Shown in pieces: positions 1 through 7,670 of a DNA stretch of 64,000 bases. The translations under genes and the position numbers were made by a program. The notes under the pieces were generated by a model, which saw only the letters and a list, made by a program, of their open reading frames with translations, was not told the origin of the DNA and made no database searches. Source of the DNA: Mediterraneibacter glycyrrhizinilyticus (GTDB taxonomy: Bacteria; Bacillota; Clostridia; Lachnospirales; Lachnospiraceae); assembly GCF_015560805.1 (NCBI RefSeq), contig NZ_JADMSO010000002.1:1-64000 (forward strand), read 5' to 3'. Each line of letters starts with the position of its first letter. Positions within the stretch are counted from its first letter, which is position 1.

Positions 1-57
1 TCCTTGATCTATGACTATCATATACTATTTATTGAAAATGGTCATGTTTATTTTGTA

Positions 58-309
58 CTATTTATATTCTAACATCATATAACCATTGCGATAATCATCG
101 CTATCAGAACGTTCTGGTTTTTCATATCCCAAGTGGTCATCCATTTCCGCTTCCATCATCTCTTTGATGGTTCCACCAAGAAGATCTTTCAGAGCATCCT
201 GGATATCTTCTGCTGATTGGATATCGTATTCTTCCAAGAGTTGATGAATGATGTTACGTTTTCCTTCTGTCATTTGTACTTTGTGTACAGGTTTCTTTTC
301 TCTTGCCAT
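58..309 (-). pseudogene. IS256-family transposase, N-terminal remnant
   Basis: About 83 residues matching the start of IS256-type (Mutator-like) transposases: a helical N-terminus, then LLGGTIKEMMEAEMDDHLGY and a DDYRNGY stretch. Full enzymes are about 400 residues and carry a DDE catalytic core; here the frame leaves the family sequence just after DYRNGY and stops, so no catalytic part remains. I start at the ATG that gives MAREKK because an AAGGAGG site lies just upstream; an in-frame start 36 bases further out is less likely. It is a dead fragment that marks past insertion and deletion at the window edge. Confidence 0.8.
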
Positions 310-510
310 AATAAAAGGCCTCCTTATGATAAAATATTTTACCATAGAAGACCTTCTAAAACATTATTTACAGAAAAAGTTTCACATTCTCCATTGTCCT
401 CTTGACGGAGAGCAGTTCATGAACATGGTGTCTCCTTTCTTTTGCTAAAGTGGGTCAATATGGACTGCTTTGTGTGTAGATATTTCATTGTGTCAGAATT
501 TATCAGTGAC
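310..510. mobile_element. Probable end region of the IS256-type element
   Basis: Stretch between the transposase start and the next gene. The AT-rich part at about 345-400 lies where an IS256-family terminal inverted repeat would sit, but the other end of the element is not in the window, so neither the repeat nor a target duplication can be confirmed. No coding sequence of note; two short plus-strand frames here look like noise. Confidence 0.3.
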
Positions 511-678
511 CTAAATCTTGAAGACTAATATAGCTTTATTTGTTCCGACCATAGACATAGTTACTAATTTATATCCTTTATTCAGCATTTCCTCTGATTT
601 TTTCTCGATAGCTTTTGCTAAATCTTCTACACCGGTAGAACATTCTACAACAACTGATTTATAGACTAAATTGAACAT
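511..678 (-). CDS. 55-residue DUF4177-like small protein
   Basis: A small frame of 55 codons with a very good ribosome site (GGAGGGAGC four to five bases before ATG). The product starts MFNLVYKSVVVEC and ends KGYKLVTMSMVGTNKAILVF. This arrangement (a short strand, a helix rich in Lys and Glu, then 'GYKLV' and a closing strand) resembles DUF4177 proteins, whose function is unknown. It follows a 30-residue membrane peptide by 12 bases and an XRE regulator gene, and is probably the third gene of that operon. The family assignment is tentative; coding status is supported by the ribosome site and the tight spacing. Confidence 0.6.
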   Translation of the reverse strand: MFNLVYKSVVVECSTGVEDLAKAIEKKSEEMLNKGYKLVTMSMVGTNKAILVFKI

Positions 679-690
679 TTTAGCTCCCTC

Positions 691-783
691 CTATTTCTTC
701 TTCTTTTTATCCCACCAAGTACCTGCTAATGAACAACTTCCGCCCATAGCTATAAAGACGATCATAATAAGCCAAAATTCCAT
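691..783 (-). CDS. 30-residue single-span membrane peptide
   Basis: A 30-codon frame: a hydrophobic segment (residues 3-22, MEFWLIMIVFIAMGG...) followed by WW, Asp and a run of five lysines, as expected for a small protein with one membrane helix and a positively charged cytoplasmic tail. An AGAGAGGAA ribosome site lies about nine bases upstream. It sits 20 bases after the stop of the XRE regulator and 12 bases before the DUF4177-like gene, so all three are probably cotranscribed. I do not recognise the family. It could be a type I toxin-like or sensor peptide, but nothing here proves a function. Confidence 0.5.
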   Translation of the reverse strand: MEFWLIMIVFIAMGGSCSLAGTWWDKKKKK

Positions 784-803
784 GATTATATCATTCCTCT
801 CTT

Positions 804-1391
804 TTAATTTGTTGAATACTGAAAAATAGAAATTACAATAAAACATATAATAAGTGTGATTACACCTGTAATGAGTGCAAATATGATTTTCTGGTAATTT
901 CTTTTTCCTAGTTCTTGTTGTGTTTCATCATGTGTTAATTGTTTTCCGTCAATAAACGCTAGAATTTCTTTATAAGTTTGAATGTCATAGACCTTTTTGA
1001 ATTTTTCAATTTTACTTGCCGTATAGAGTGTTATTGTGAACAAGCATAACCAGATAACAATTCCTATATTTCCCTTAATACTAAATAAAGGATAGGCACT
1101 TACGGCTACGACGATCAACTCCATAAGAAAAACCATACTTATCATATGAAACTTTTTAGTTGCTTCTTTTTCTACAATCTTCCGCATCTCCTTTATATCT
1201 TCTTTTATAAAATCATCTAAAGACACATTGAAGATATTAGATAAAGTAATCAAACTTTTAACATCCGGACAACTTTTATTTGTTTCCCAGTTAGAAATTG
1301 TTTGTCTTGAAACAAATACTTTAAGAGCCAGCTCTTCTTGAGAAATTTTTTGTTGTTCTCTGAATTTCTTGATTTGTAATCCAATATCCAT
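804..1391 (-). CDS. XRE-family regulator with membrane helices
   Basis: A 195-residue protein. Residues 5-60 are a Cro/C1-type helix-turn-helix (QEELALKVFVSRQTISNWE is the recognition part). The rest holds about three hydrophobic segments near residues 84-103, 108-127 and 168-190, so the DNA-binding domain is probably tethered to the membrane. An AAGGAGAAG ribosome site precedes the ATG. It is the first gene of an operon with two mini-proteins. A perfect palindrome about 45 bases upstream overlaps a TTGACA on this strand and is a candidate autoregulatory operator. Ligand and targets are unknown. Confidence 0.85.
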   Translation of the reverse strand: MDIGLQIKKFREQQKISQEELALKVFVSRQTISNWETNKSCPDVKSLITLSNIFNVSLDDFIKEDIKEMRKIVEKEATKKFHMISMVFLMELIVVAVSAYPLFSIKGNIGIVIWLCLFTITLYTASKIEKFKKVYDIQTYKEILAFIDGKQLTHDETQQELGKRNYQKIIFALITGVITLIICFIVISIFQYSTN

Positions 1392-1435
1392 CTTGAATCT
1401 TCTCCTTTATTGTATCTGAATATAGCGGTTTTGTC

Positions 1436-1453
1436 TGTCAAAAGCCTTTGACA
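1436..1453. promoter_or_regulatory. Palindrome upstream of XRE operon, candidate operator
   Basis: Perfect inverted repeat TGTCAAA-AGCC-TTTGACA. The left arm, read on the minus strand, contains TTGACA, so a repressor bound here would cover the -35 region of the XRE operon. XRE regulators usually bind such short palindromes. The matching -10 is weak, so promoter assignment is less certain than the palindrome. Confidence 0.45.
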
Positions 1454-1672
1454 TTGCCCTTTTTTCATTGTTAAAATAGTTTTACATAAATTAAAATAGG
1501 ATTTTCCAACTAATTATACTCGGTTTCATATTTAAGTTACAAGAAAATTTTGTAGAATATGCGGAATCCGTGCATGTAAATAATACTTGCGCAGGAGACG
1601 GCACACTGTAAGGCAGACTTGCTGGCTATTAGAAAAATCTTCGAGCATAATGGATACTGAAAGGAGGTACAT

Positions 1673-2398
1673 ATGAGATTAGGACAGACGATCACAGAGA
1701 TACGAAAAGAAAGGAATATGACACAAGAAGACTTTGCACGAATTTTTCATGTTACACGACAGACGGTATCAAATTGGGAGAAAGAAAAGAATTATCCGGA
1801 TTTGGAGACTCTGATTTTTATGAGTGAAGAATTTCATATCTCCCTGGACGTTATGCTTAAGGAGGATACGAAGATGGTAAAAAAATTGAATAAGGAAATA
1901 AAGTTCAGCAAAAGATTTAAGAAAAATATCATGTTAGGTTTGAGTATGACTTTAATCTTGTTGCTGCTCGGCTTGACCGGTTGGGGGATTGTCTGGCACA
2001 ATACGAAAAACTCATTGGAAGCGAAGTTTGAAGCAGGTGTGGAAAGCAATGGGTTTCAGTTTGATGAGCAATTGGGATATTATAAGAAGATGAGCGGTCA
2101 GGACAGTTATTTCACATTGCCGAATCAGTCCATGCCGGAATATTTTGATTTTACACTGCATTTCCATAATATGGTTTTGGATTATTATACGATCGAGGAT
2201 GGAAAGAATATCCAAATACGGTGGAGTGAGGGAAAAGAAGACGGCAAACCGGAACATACGCTTTCGGTCAGGGATGAACAGGGTGCATATGAATATACGT
2301 TAGGAAAAGAGCAGGAAAGAGAATTATGTGAGACAAATGTGACGATTCGTGAGATCCTGACAGAGGGAGAAATAATTTTCGAGGACGTATACGAATAG
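1673..2398 (+). CDS. XRE-family regulator, single-span membrane protein
   Basis: A 241-residue protein with an N-terminal Cro/C1 helix-turn-helix (residues 5-60; TQEDFARIFHVTRQTVSNWE), one strong membrane helix at about 83-106 (IMLGLSMTLILLLLGLTGWG), and an outer domain of about 130 residues with no family I recognise. The layout suggests a one-component sensor: DNA-binding domain inside, sensing domain outside. The start has a textbook GAAAGGAGG site. It is divergent from the neighbouring XRE operon, which shares its N-terminal domain type but not its C-terminus. A hairpin terminator follows the stop. Confidence 0.85.
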   Translation: MRLGQTITEIRKERNMTQEDFARIFHVTRQTVSNWEKEKNYPDLETLIFMSEEFHISLDVMLKEDTKMVKKLNKEIKFSKRFKKNIMLGLSMTLILLLLGLTGWGIVWHNTKNSLEAKFEAGVESNGFQFDEQLGYYKKMSGQDSYFTLPNQSMPEYFDFTLHFHNMVLDYYTIEDGKNIQIRWSEGKEDGKPEHTLSVRDEQGAYEYTLGKEQERELCETNVTIREILTEGEIIFEDVYE

Positions 2399-2405
2399 TA
2401 AACGA

Positions 2406-2440
2406 GGCTTCTTCTTTGTGTGCGAAAGAAGAAGCCTTTT
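2406..2440 (+). terminator. Rho-independent terminator of the second XRE gene
   Basis: Perfect 12-bp stem GGCTTCTTCTTT / AAAGAAGAAGCC with a 7-base loop, followed by TTTT. It begins eight bases after the stop codon. Confidence 0.85.
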
Positions 2441-2731
2441 CTCTGTTCTGAGGAAATATCATTCGGAATCAAGCGATTCCTGTACAGTATCGGCAATTTG
2501 ATCTAGGCTGTATACGTCGTAGGTCAGTTGTTCTGACAGGGGAGGTTAAATTCTCCTTTCAGAGATTTTAAAGTTTTAGCTTAGGCTAAAGATTGATTCC
2601 ACAGGCAAGAAATCGTATAATGAAAAACATAAAATCAAGCTACTGTGGCTACGATCTTGGTTAAGAAGCAGGTTGATACGAGAAATATAAAAATAAAGGA
2701 TTCAATGAAAGAATGATTTGAGGGATACATA
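2441..2731. other. Intergenic stretch without a recognised gene
   Basis: About 290 bases between the XRE terminator and the RhuM gene. No frame here looks coding and no RNA family is apparent. Only a short inverted repeat (TTTAGC-tta-GGCTAAA near 2575-2595) and an AT-rich segment before the RhuM ribosome site (GAGGG) are visible. It may be remnant DNA from rearrangements in this accessory stretch. Confidence 0.4.
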
Positions 2732-3700
2732 ATGACTGAGAACAAAGATACAAAAAAGCAGATTCGCAACAGCACGGTTGATTTTCTTATATTTACAAAG
2801 GATGCTCATGAAGATGGCATTGAAGTTCGTGTGCAGGATCATGATGTATGGTTGACACAAAAAGCGATTGATCAGCTTTTCGAGGTAGACAGAAGTGTTG
2901 TCACAAAACACTTGAAAAATATTTATGAAAGTTGCGAATTATCTGAGGATTCAACTTGTGCAAATTTTGCACAAGTTGCGGATAATGGAAAAACTTATCA
3001 ATATAAGTTCTATTCGTTGGCTGCCATAATTGCAGTTGGATATCGAGTCAATTCGGAAAGAGCAACTCAGTTTCGGCAGTGGGCAACAAAAGTGTTGGAT
3101 ACCTTTACTAAGCAGGGATATGTTTTGGATAAGAGTAGACTGATTAACGGTCAGCTGTTTGATGAAGATTATTTTGAACATTTGATTTCTGAAATACAGG
3201 AGATTCGAGCAAGCGAACGCCGCTTCTATCAAAAGATCACGGATATTTATGCAACTGCAGTTGATTATTCTCTTGATAGTCAAATCACGAAAGAGTTTTT
3301 TGCGACAGTACAGAATAAAATGCATTATGCAGTTCATGGAAATACTGCAGCGGAGGTTATTGTAGCAAGAGCAGATCATACGAAAGAGCATATGGGCTTA
3401 ACTTCATGGCGTAATGCGCCCGATGGGAAAATTGTCAAAGCGGATGTATCCATTGCAAAAAATTATTTATCCATTGATGAAACACAAGAGTTAAACGAGA
3501 TTGTTACGATGTATTTGGATTATGCTACAAGGCAGGCAAGACGGCATATTCCCATGACAATGTCAGATTGGGCTTCAAAACTGGATGCGTTTCTACAATT
3601 TAACGATGCAGAAGTTCTGCAAAACAAAGGGAAAGTTACTGCGGCAATTGCAAAATCTTTTGTGCGGACGGAAAGTGAGGTATGTTATGCAGTATATTAG
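2732..3700 (+). CDS. RhuM-family protein, 3' end apparently truncated
   Basis: A 322-residue member of the RhuM ('virulence RhuM') family: an N-terminal domain that recalls phage antirepressor/Bro-like folds (VWLTQKAIDQLFEVDRSVVTKHLKNI), followed by the conserved RhuM middle and C-terminal region (SERRFYQKITDIYATAVDY, MHYAVHGNTAAEVI, MPMTMSDWASKLDAFL). The family is common in mobile islands and its role is not established. The usual C-terminal ending after AIAKSF is missing: the frame then reads VRTESEVCYAVY through the ribosome site and start of the downstream gene. This points to a deletion junction near 3660. Confidence 0.8.
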   Translation: MTENKDTKKQIRNSTVDFLIFTKDAHEDGIEVRVQDHDVWLTQKAIDQLFEVDRSVVTKHLKNIYESCELSEDSTCANFAQVADNGKTYQYKFYSLAAIIAVGYRVNSERATQFRQWATKVLDTFTKQGYVLDKSRLINGQLFDEDYFEHLISEIQEIRASERRFYQKITDIYATAVDYSLDSQITKEFFATVQNKMHYAVHGNTAAEVIVARADHTKEHMGLTSWRNAPDGKIVKADVSIAKNYLSIDETQELNEIVTMYLDYATRQARRHIPMTMSDWASKLDAFLQFNDAEVLQNKGKVTAAIAKSFVRTESEVCYAVY

Positions 3701-4205
3701 CTATTACGATTCTCCACTTGGAAAAATGTTGTTGTCGGCGGACGAGATCGGGCTGACCGGTGTATGGTTCGATGAGCAGAAATATTTTGCCCGTTGTTTG
3801 GATGAAGCATATGAAGAGAAAGAGATTCCGTTGTTTGCGGATGTAAAAAAGTGGTTTGATGTCTATTTTTCAGCAAAGAAACCGGATATTTCGATTCCGC
3901 TCCATCTGGTCGGAACAAAGTTTCAGATGGAAGTATGGGAGATACTCTGTACGATTCCTTATGGAAAAACGATGACTTACGGAGAAATTGCCAGACAGAT
4001 CGCTTTCAAAAGAGGGATGCGGACGATGTCCGCACAGGCTGTGGGAGGAGCTGTCGGGCATAATCCAGTTTCTGTGATCGTGCCGTGTCACAGAGTCATC
4101 GGGGCAAACGGAAGCTTGACCGGATATGCAGGCGGAATTGACAAGAAGATAAAATTACTGGAGATTGAAAAGGCAGAGGGATGGCATAAAGATGGAAATT
4201 CGTGA
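3687..4205 (+). CDS. ogt: Methylated-DNA--protein-cysteine methyltransferase
   Basis: A 172-residue suicide repair protein that takes methyl groups from O6-methylguanine in DNA onto its own cysteine. The acceptor motif PCHRVIG is at residues 133-139 (Cys134), preceded by the HTH-like DNA-binding part (PYGKTMTYGEIARQI) that flips the base. An N-terminal RNase-H-like domain covers about residues 1-75. I choose the ATG at 3687 because of the GAAAGTGAGG site; a longer frame starting inside the RhuM gene has no family support. It overlaps the next acetyltransferase by 14 bases, so the two are probably translated together. Confidence 0.9.
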   Translation: MQYISYYDSPLGKMLLSADEIGLTGVWFDEQKYFARCLDEAYEEKEIPLFADVKKWFDVYFSAKKPDISIPLHLVGTKFQMEVWEILCTIPYGKTMTYGEIARQIAFKRGMRTMSAQAVGGAVGHNPVSVIVPCHRVIGANGSLTGYAGGIDKKIKLLEIEKAEGWHKDGNS

Positions 4206-4668
4206 ATATCAAAGTACAGATTGTAAGGAAATTGCAGAATTATTTTATCACACGGTTCATACAGTCAATGCGAAAGATTATACAAAAGAACAGTTGGATG
4301 TGTGGGCGACGGGAAAAGTGGATCTCGAAAAATGGGATCGTTCATTTTGCGAACATGATACGGTTGTAGCAGTAGAAGACGGGCAGATTGTTGGCTTCGG
4401 CGATATGGATGATACCGGATATTTGGACAGGTTGTATGTCCACGCAAAATACCAGAGAAGAGGGATCGCATCGGCAATCTGTGATCGTCTGGAGAGAAAA
4501 TGGCTGGAACAAAAGATTGCGGGAAAAAATGTCTCGAAAAAGATCATAACACATGCGTCGATCACGGCGCGCCCGTTCTTTGAAAAGCGGGGATACCGGG
4601 TTGTGAAAGAACAACAGGTAACCCGGCAGGGTGTTTTGTTGATAAATTATGTGATGGAAAAGGAATAG
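4192..4668 (+). CDS. GNAT-family N-acetyltransferase
   Basis: A 158-residue acetyl-CoA-dependent acetyltransferase. The acetyl-CoA site is visible as LYVHAKYQRRGIASAICDRLE (about residues 83-103; Q/R-x-x-G-I/A motif), and the C-terminal part has the family ending ITARPFFEKRGYRVVKEQQV. Length and topology resemble small 'PhnO/YjcF-like' GNATs that act on small amines or peptides; the substrate cannot be read from sequence. The start at 4192 overlaps the preceding gene; an upstream in-frame ATG at 4165 would add nine residues foreign to the family. Confidence 0.85.
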   Translation: MEIREYQSTDCKEIAELFYHTVHTVNAKDYTKEQLDVWATGKVDLEKWDRSFCEHDTVVAVEDGQIVGFGDMDDTGYLDRLYVHAKYQRRGIASAICDRLERKWLEQKIAGKNVSKKIITHASITARPFFEKRGYRVVKEQQVTRQGVLLINYVMEKE

Positions 4669-4671
4669 CAG

Positions 4672-5556
4672 ATGAAGATCAGAGAAGTAAAGGAGAATAA
4701 AAAACAATATTTACCGTTGTTGCTGCTTGCAGATGAGCAGGAGGATATGGTCGATCGTTACCTGGAACGCGGAAAAATGTATGTGTTGGAAGATGACGGT
4801 GTAAAAAGTGAATGTGTCGTGACAGATGAGGGGAATGGGATTTTGGAAATTAAAAATCTTGCAACAGTTCCGGGATTTCAAAGGAAAGGGTACGGGAAAG
4901 AATTAATTTTATTTCTTGAGAAAGAATGTAATGCTGATTTTTCGAGTTTACAGGTTGGTACAGGAGAAAGTGCTCTGACAGTTCCCTTTTATGAAAAGTG
5001 TGGATTTACTTATTCTCATCGGATCAAAGATTTTTTTACAGAGCATTATGATCATCCAATCTATGAAAATGGAATCCAACTGAAAGATATGATCTATATG
5101 TGCAGACCGTTTTATCAGATTCGGAAGTTCCGAGATACGGATCTGGAGGAAGTGATGCAGATCTGGCTTGAGAGCAATCTTCAGGCGCATTCGTTTATCG
5201 AAGCGTCCTATTGGGAAAAGAATTATGAGGCGGTAAAAGAAATGCTTCCCCATGCGGAAATTTATGTTTGTATCGATAAGAGTACGGAACAGATCGCCGG
5301 ATTTATCGGACTGTACGATCGGTCGGAGGGAGATTACATTGAGGGGATTTTTGTGAAAAGTACGGCGAGGTCAAAAGGGATCGGGAAGTTTATGCTGGAT
5401 CATGTGAAAGGACGGAAAAAGAAGTTGACGCTGTCCGTTTATCAAAAAAACCGGCGGGCAGTGCAGTTTTATATGCGGGAGGGCTTTAAGATCGAATCGG
5501 AGCAGATAGAAATTCCAACCAAAGAGAAAGAATATACAATGACATGGAACGTGTGA
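4672..5556 (+). CDS. Tandem GNAT acetyltransferase (two domains)
   Basis: A 294-residue protein with two GNAT domains. The first (about 1-135) has VPGFQRKGYGKELILFLEKE; the second (about 142-294) has VKSTARSKGIGKFMLDHVKG and a typical end, VYQKNRRAVQFYMREGFK. In Clostridia, similar double-GNAT proteins are annotated simply as N-acetyltransferases. It starts three bases after the previous acetyltransferase and is clearly in the same transcript. A fusion of two formerly separate acetyltransferases is the likely origin; whether both halves are active is not evident. Substrate unknown. Confidence 0.85.
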   Translation: MKIREVKENKKQYLPLLLLADEQEDMVDRYLERGKMYVLEDDGVKSECVVTDEGNGILEIKNLATVPGFQRKGYGKELILFLEKECNADFSSLQVGTGESALTVPFYEKCGFTYSHRIKDFFTEHYDHPIYENGIQLKDMIYMCRPFYQIRKFRDTDLEEVMQIWLESNLQAHSFIEASYWEKNYEAVKEMLPHAEIYVCIDKSTEQIAGFIGLYDRSEGDYIEGIFVKSTARSKGIGKFMLDHVKGRKKKLTLSVYQKNRRAVQFYMREGFKIESEQIEIPTKEKEYTMTWNV

Positions 5557-5604
5557 TTTGGTGATGAAATGAAAAGAGTTCTCATAAGTATAGACTGACG
5601 ATAA

Positions 5605-6936
5605 ATGATCGGTGTAACTATGAGAACACTTTTTTTATTGATGCAGTCCGTACAGAAATTTTTATGGGGAATTCCGATGTTGTTGCTGCTTTTGGGAACA
5701 CATATGTATTTTACGGTAAAGCTGCATTTTATCCAGCGGAAACTTCCACTTGGAATCCGATGGAGCGTTTTGCCGGAAAAGGAAGCGGGAACCGGCGGAA
5801 TCTCTCCATTTTCAGCGCTCGCGACAGCGTTGGCGGCGACGATTGGAACCGGAAATATCATCGGGATTTCCACGGCGATCGCGATTGGAGGACCGGGAGC
5901 GATTTTCTGGTGCTGGATCACAGGTGTCTTAGGAATCGCAACCTGCTATGCGGAGTGTTATTTGTCAGTACGTTTCCGGGTGCAAAAGACAGATGGATCT
6001 TATACTGGAGGACCGATGTATGTGATGGAGCATGCGCTTCATCAAAAAAGCGCGGCGATTGTGTTCGCGCTGGCAGTTGTGCTCGTCTCGTTTGGGATGG
6101 GAAGCAGCGTCCAGTCTCATTCGATCGCAGCGGCAGTGAACGAACATTGGACGATAGATCCAAAAGTGATCGGAATCTTATTGGGAGGTCTGGTGGGAAT
6201 CGTGATCTTAGGAGGTGTAGATAAGATCACGAAAGTCTGTACATGGCTGGTTCCGTTTATGAGCTGTTTTTTTCTGGGAGGCTGTCTGTTTCTTGTGTGG
6301 AAGAACAGGGACGTCTTTCTGGAAACAATCCGTCTCATTGTGACTTCGGCATTTTCAGCCCGTTCGGCAGCAGGAGGAGTGGCAGGTGTCACTGTGATGA
6401 CGGGGCTGAGGATCGGTGTTGCGCGCGGATTGTTTACGAGCGAAGCCGGACTTGGCTCCATTCCGATCTCGGCGGCTGCGGCACAGACGAAATCAGCATA
6501 CCGACAGAGCCTTGTGTCAATGACCGGCGTGTTCTGGGATACTGTTGTGATGTGCGCGGTTACGGGGATCGCGATCATCGGATGTATGATCAAAGAACCT
6601 GCGCGCTATTTGCAGGCGGCAGATGACAGGTTGTGCTTTCTGGCATTTGAAAATCTTCCGTTTCGCGGAAGTGAGATGCTGTCAGTGTCGCTTGTACTGT
6701 TTGCATTTGCTACGATCATCGGATGGAGTTATTACGGAGAGCGGGCGGTGGAGTATCTCGGAAAAGGGCGGGGAATCCGTCTGTACCGGATCTTATATAT
6801 CGGATCCGTGCTGATCGGGACGATCCTCCCTTTAGAAGCGGTATGGGAAATGTCGGATCTGTTTAATTCATTGATGGTGCTTCCGAATGTGTTCTGCCTT
6901 TGGATGTTGAAACGATATGTGGAGTGGAAAGAATAG
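5605..6936 (+). CDS. AGCS-family sodium:alanine/glycine symporter
   Basis: A 443-residue membrane protein with about ten to eleven helices. The family signature is clear: TIGTGNIIGISTAIAIGGPGAIFW, followed by GGPMYVMEHAL, and GLFTSEAGLGSIPISAAAA. The family couples Na+ entry to uptake of alanine, glycine or similar amino acids. The start is uncertain because no candidate has a strong ribosome site; 5605, 5620 and 5641 are all possible, and the transmembrane region is unaffected by the choice. It lies 48 bases after the GNAT gene, with no terminator seen between them. Confidence 0.88.
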   Translation: MIGVTMRTLFLLMQSVQKFLWGIPMLLLLLGTHMYFTVKLHFIQRKLPLGIRWSVLPEKEAGTGGISPFSALATALAATIGTGNIIGISTAIAIGGPGAIFWCWITGVLGIATCYAECYLSVRFRVQKTDGSYTGGPMYVMEHALHQKSAAIVFALAVVLVSFGMGSSVQSHSIAAAVNEHWTIDPKVIGILLGGLVGIVILGGVDKITKVCTWLVPFMSCFFLGGCLFLVWKNRDVFLETIRLIVTSAFSARSAAGGVAGVTVMTGLRIGVARGLFTSEAGLGSIPISAAAAQTKSAYRQSLVSMTGVFWDTVVMCAVTGIAIIGCMIKEPARYLQAADDRLCFLAFENLPFRGSEMLSVSLVLFAFATIIGWSYYGERAVEYLGKGRGIRLYRILYIGSVLIGTILPLEAVWEMSDLFNSLMVLPNVFCLWMLKRYVEWKE

Positions 6937-6978
6937 GAAACATCAGGCGGTCAGGATGGAATTCCAGAGGAAAAAAGA

Positions 6979-7007
6979 TTGTAAAATTATCGCTTACCCC
7001 CTATAAT
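6979..7007 (+). promoter_or_regulatory. Promoter upstream of moaC
   Basis: TTGTAA and a perfect TATAAT separated by 17 bases, about 50 bases before the moaC start. Confidence 0.6.
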
Positions 7008-7055
7008 ATAGAAAGATTGATGAAGAAAAGTACGGAAAAGAGGAAGAGAAAAACC

Positions 7056-7622
7056 ATGGAACTGACACATTTTGATGAAAATGGAAAGGCGCGGATGGTG
7101 GATGTTACGGATAAGCAGGATACTGTACGGGAGGCGACCGCAGCCGGAAAGATCACCGTGAGCCGGACAGTATACGATGCGATCGAGGCGGGAAAGGTAG
7201 GAAAAGGAGATGTTCTGTCTGTTGCGACGACTGCCGGCATTATGGGGGCGAAGCGGACGGCGGATCTGATTCCGATGTGCCATATCCTTCCGATCACTAA
7301 CTGCCGGATCCGTTTTCAGATGGAACCGGAAGAATGTGCGGTATATTGTTATTGTACCGTGAAAGTGACCGGAAAGACCGGGGTGGAGATGGAGGCGCTG
7401 GCCGGAGTGAGCGTAGCGCTTCTGACGGTGTATGATATGTGTAAAGCGCTGGACAAGTCGATGGAGATCGGGGAGATCTATCTTTGCAGAAAGACCGGCG
7501 GAAAGAGCGGAGACGTGCGTAATGAAAAGCCGCTGCAGCAGATTTCGATTTCGGAAGAGCCGGCAGGAAATGGGAAGAAAAGCAAGACGGACTGGGATGC
7601 GAAAGATCTTCATCTTTGGTAA
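7056..7622 (+). CDS. moaC: Cyclic pyranopterin monophosphate synthase
   Basis: A 188-residue MoaC, which converts the MoaA product (3',8-cyclo-7,8-dihydro-GTP) to cyclic pyranopterin monophosphate in molybdenum-cofactor synthesis. Family landmarks: N-terminal MVDVTDKQDTVREA, KGDVLSVATTAGIMGAKRT, LIPMCHILPITNC, and GKTGVEMEALAGVSVALLTV with MCKALDK. The last 30 residues beyond the usual end are basic and variable. The start at 7056 follows an AGGAAGAG site; the longer frame upstream overlaps the symporter and is not family-like. It is separated by about 16 kb from the main molybdenum cluster and instead heads a run of RNA- and protein-modifying genes. Confidence 0.93.
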   Translation: MELTHFDENGKARMVDVTDKQDTVREATAAGKITVSRTVYDAIEAGKVGKGDVLSVATTAGIMGAKRTADLIPMCHILPITNCRIRFQMEPEECAVYCYCTVKVTGKTGVEMEALAGVSVALLTVYDMCKALDKSMEIGEIYLCRKTGGKSGDVRNEKPLQQISISEEPAGNGKKSKTDWDAKDLHLW

Positions 7623-7670
7623 AAAAAGAGGGAGAAATTTAAAAAGATAAAAAGAAAGGAAAAAGTGACT

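Noticed and set aside
217-448. Two plus-strand frames over the IS256 remnant
   Set aside because: They run antisense to the transposase fragment and have no ribosome site or homology.
1250-1468. 72-codon minus-strand frame upstream of and overlapping the XRE gene
   Set aside because: It runs out of frame into the helix-turn-helix coding sequence and has no credible start site.
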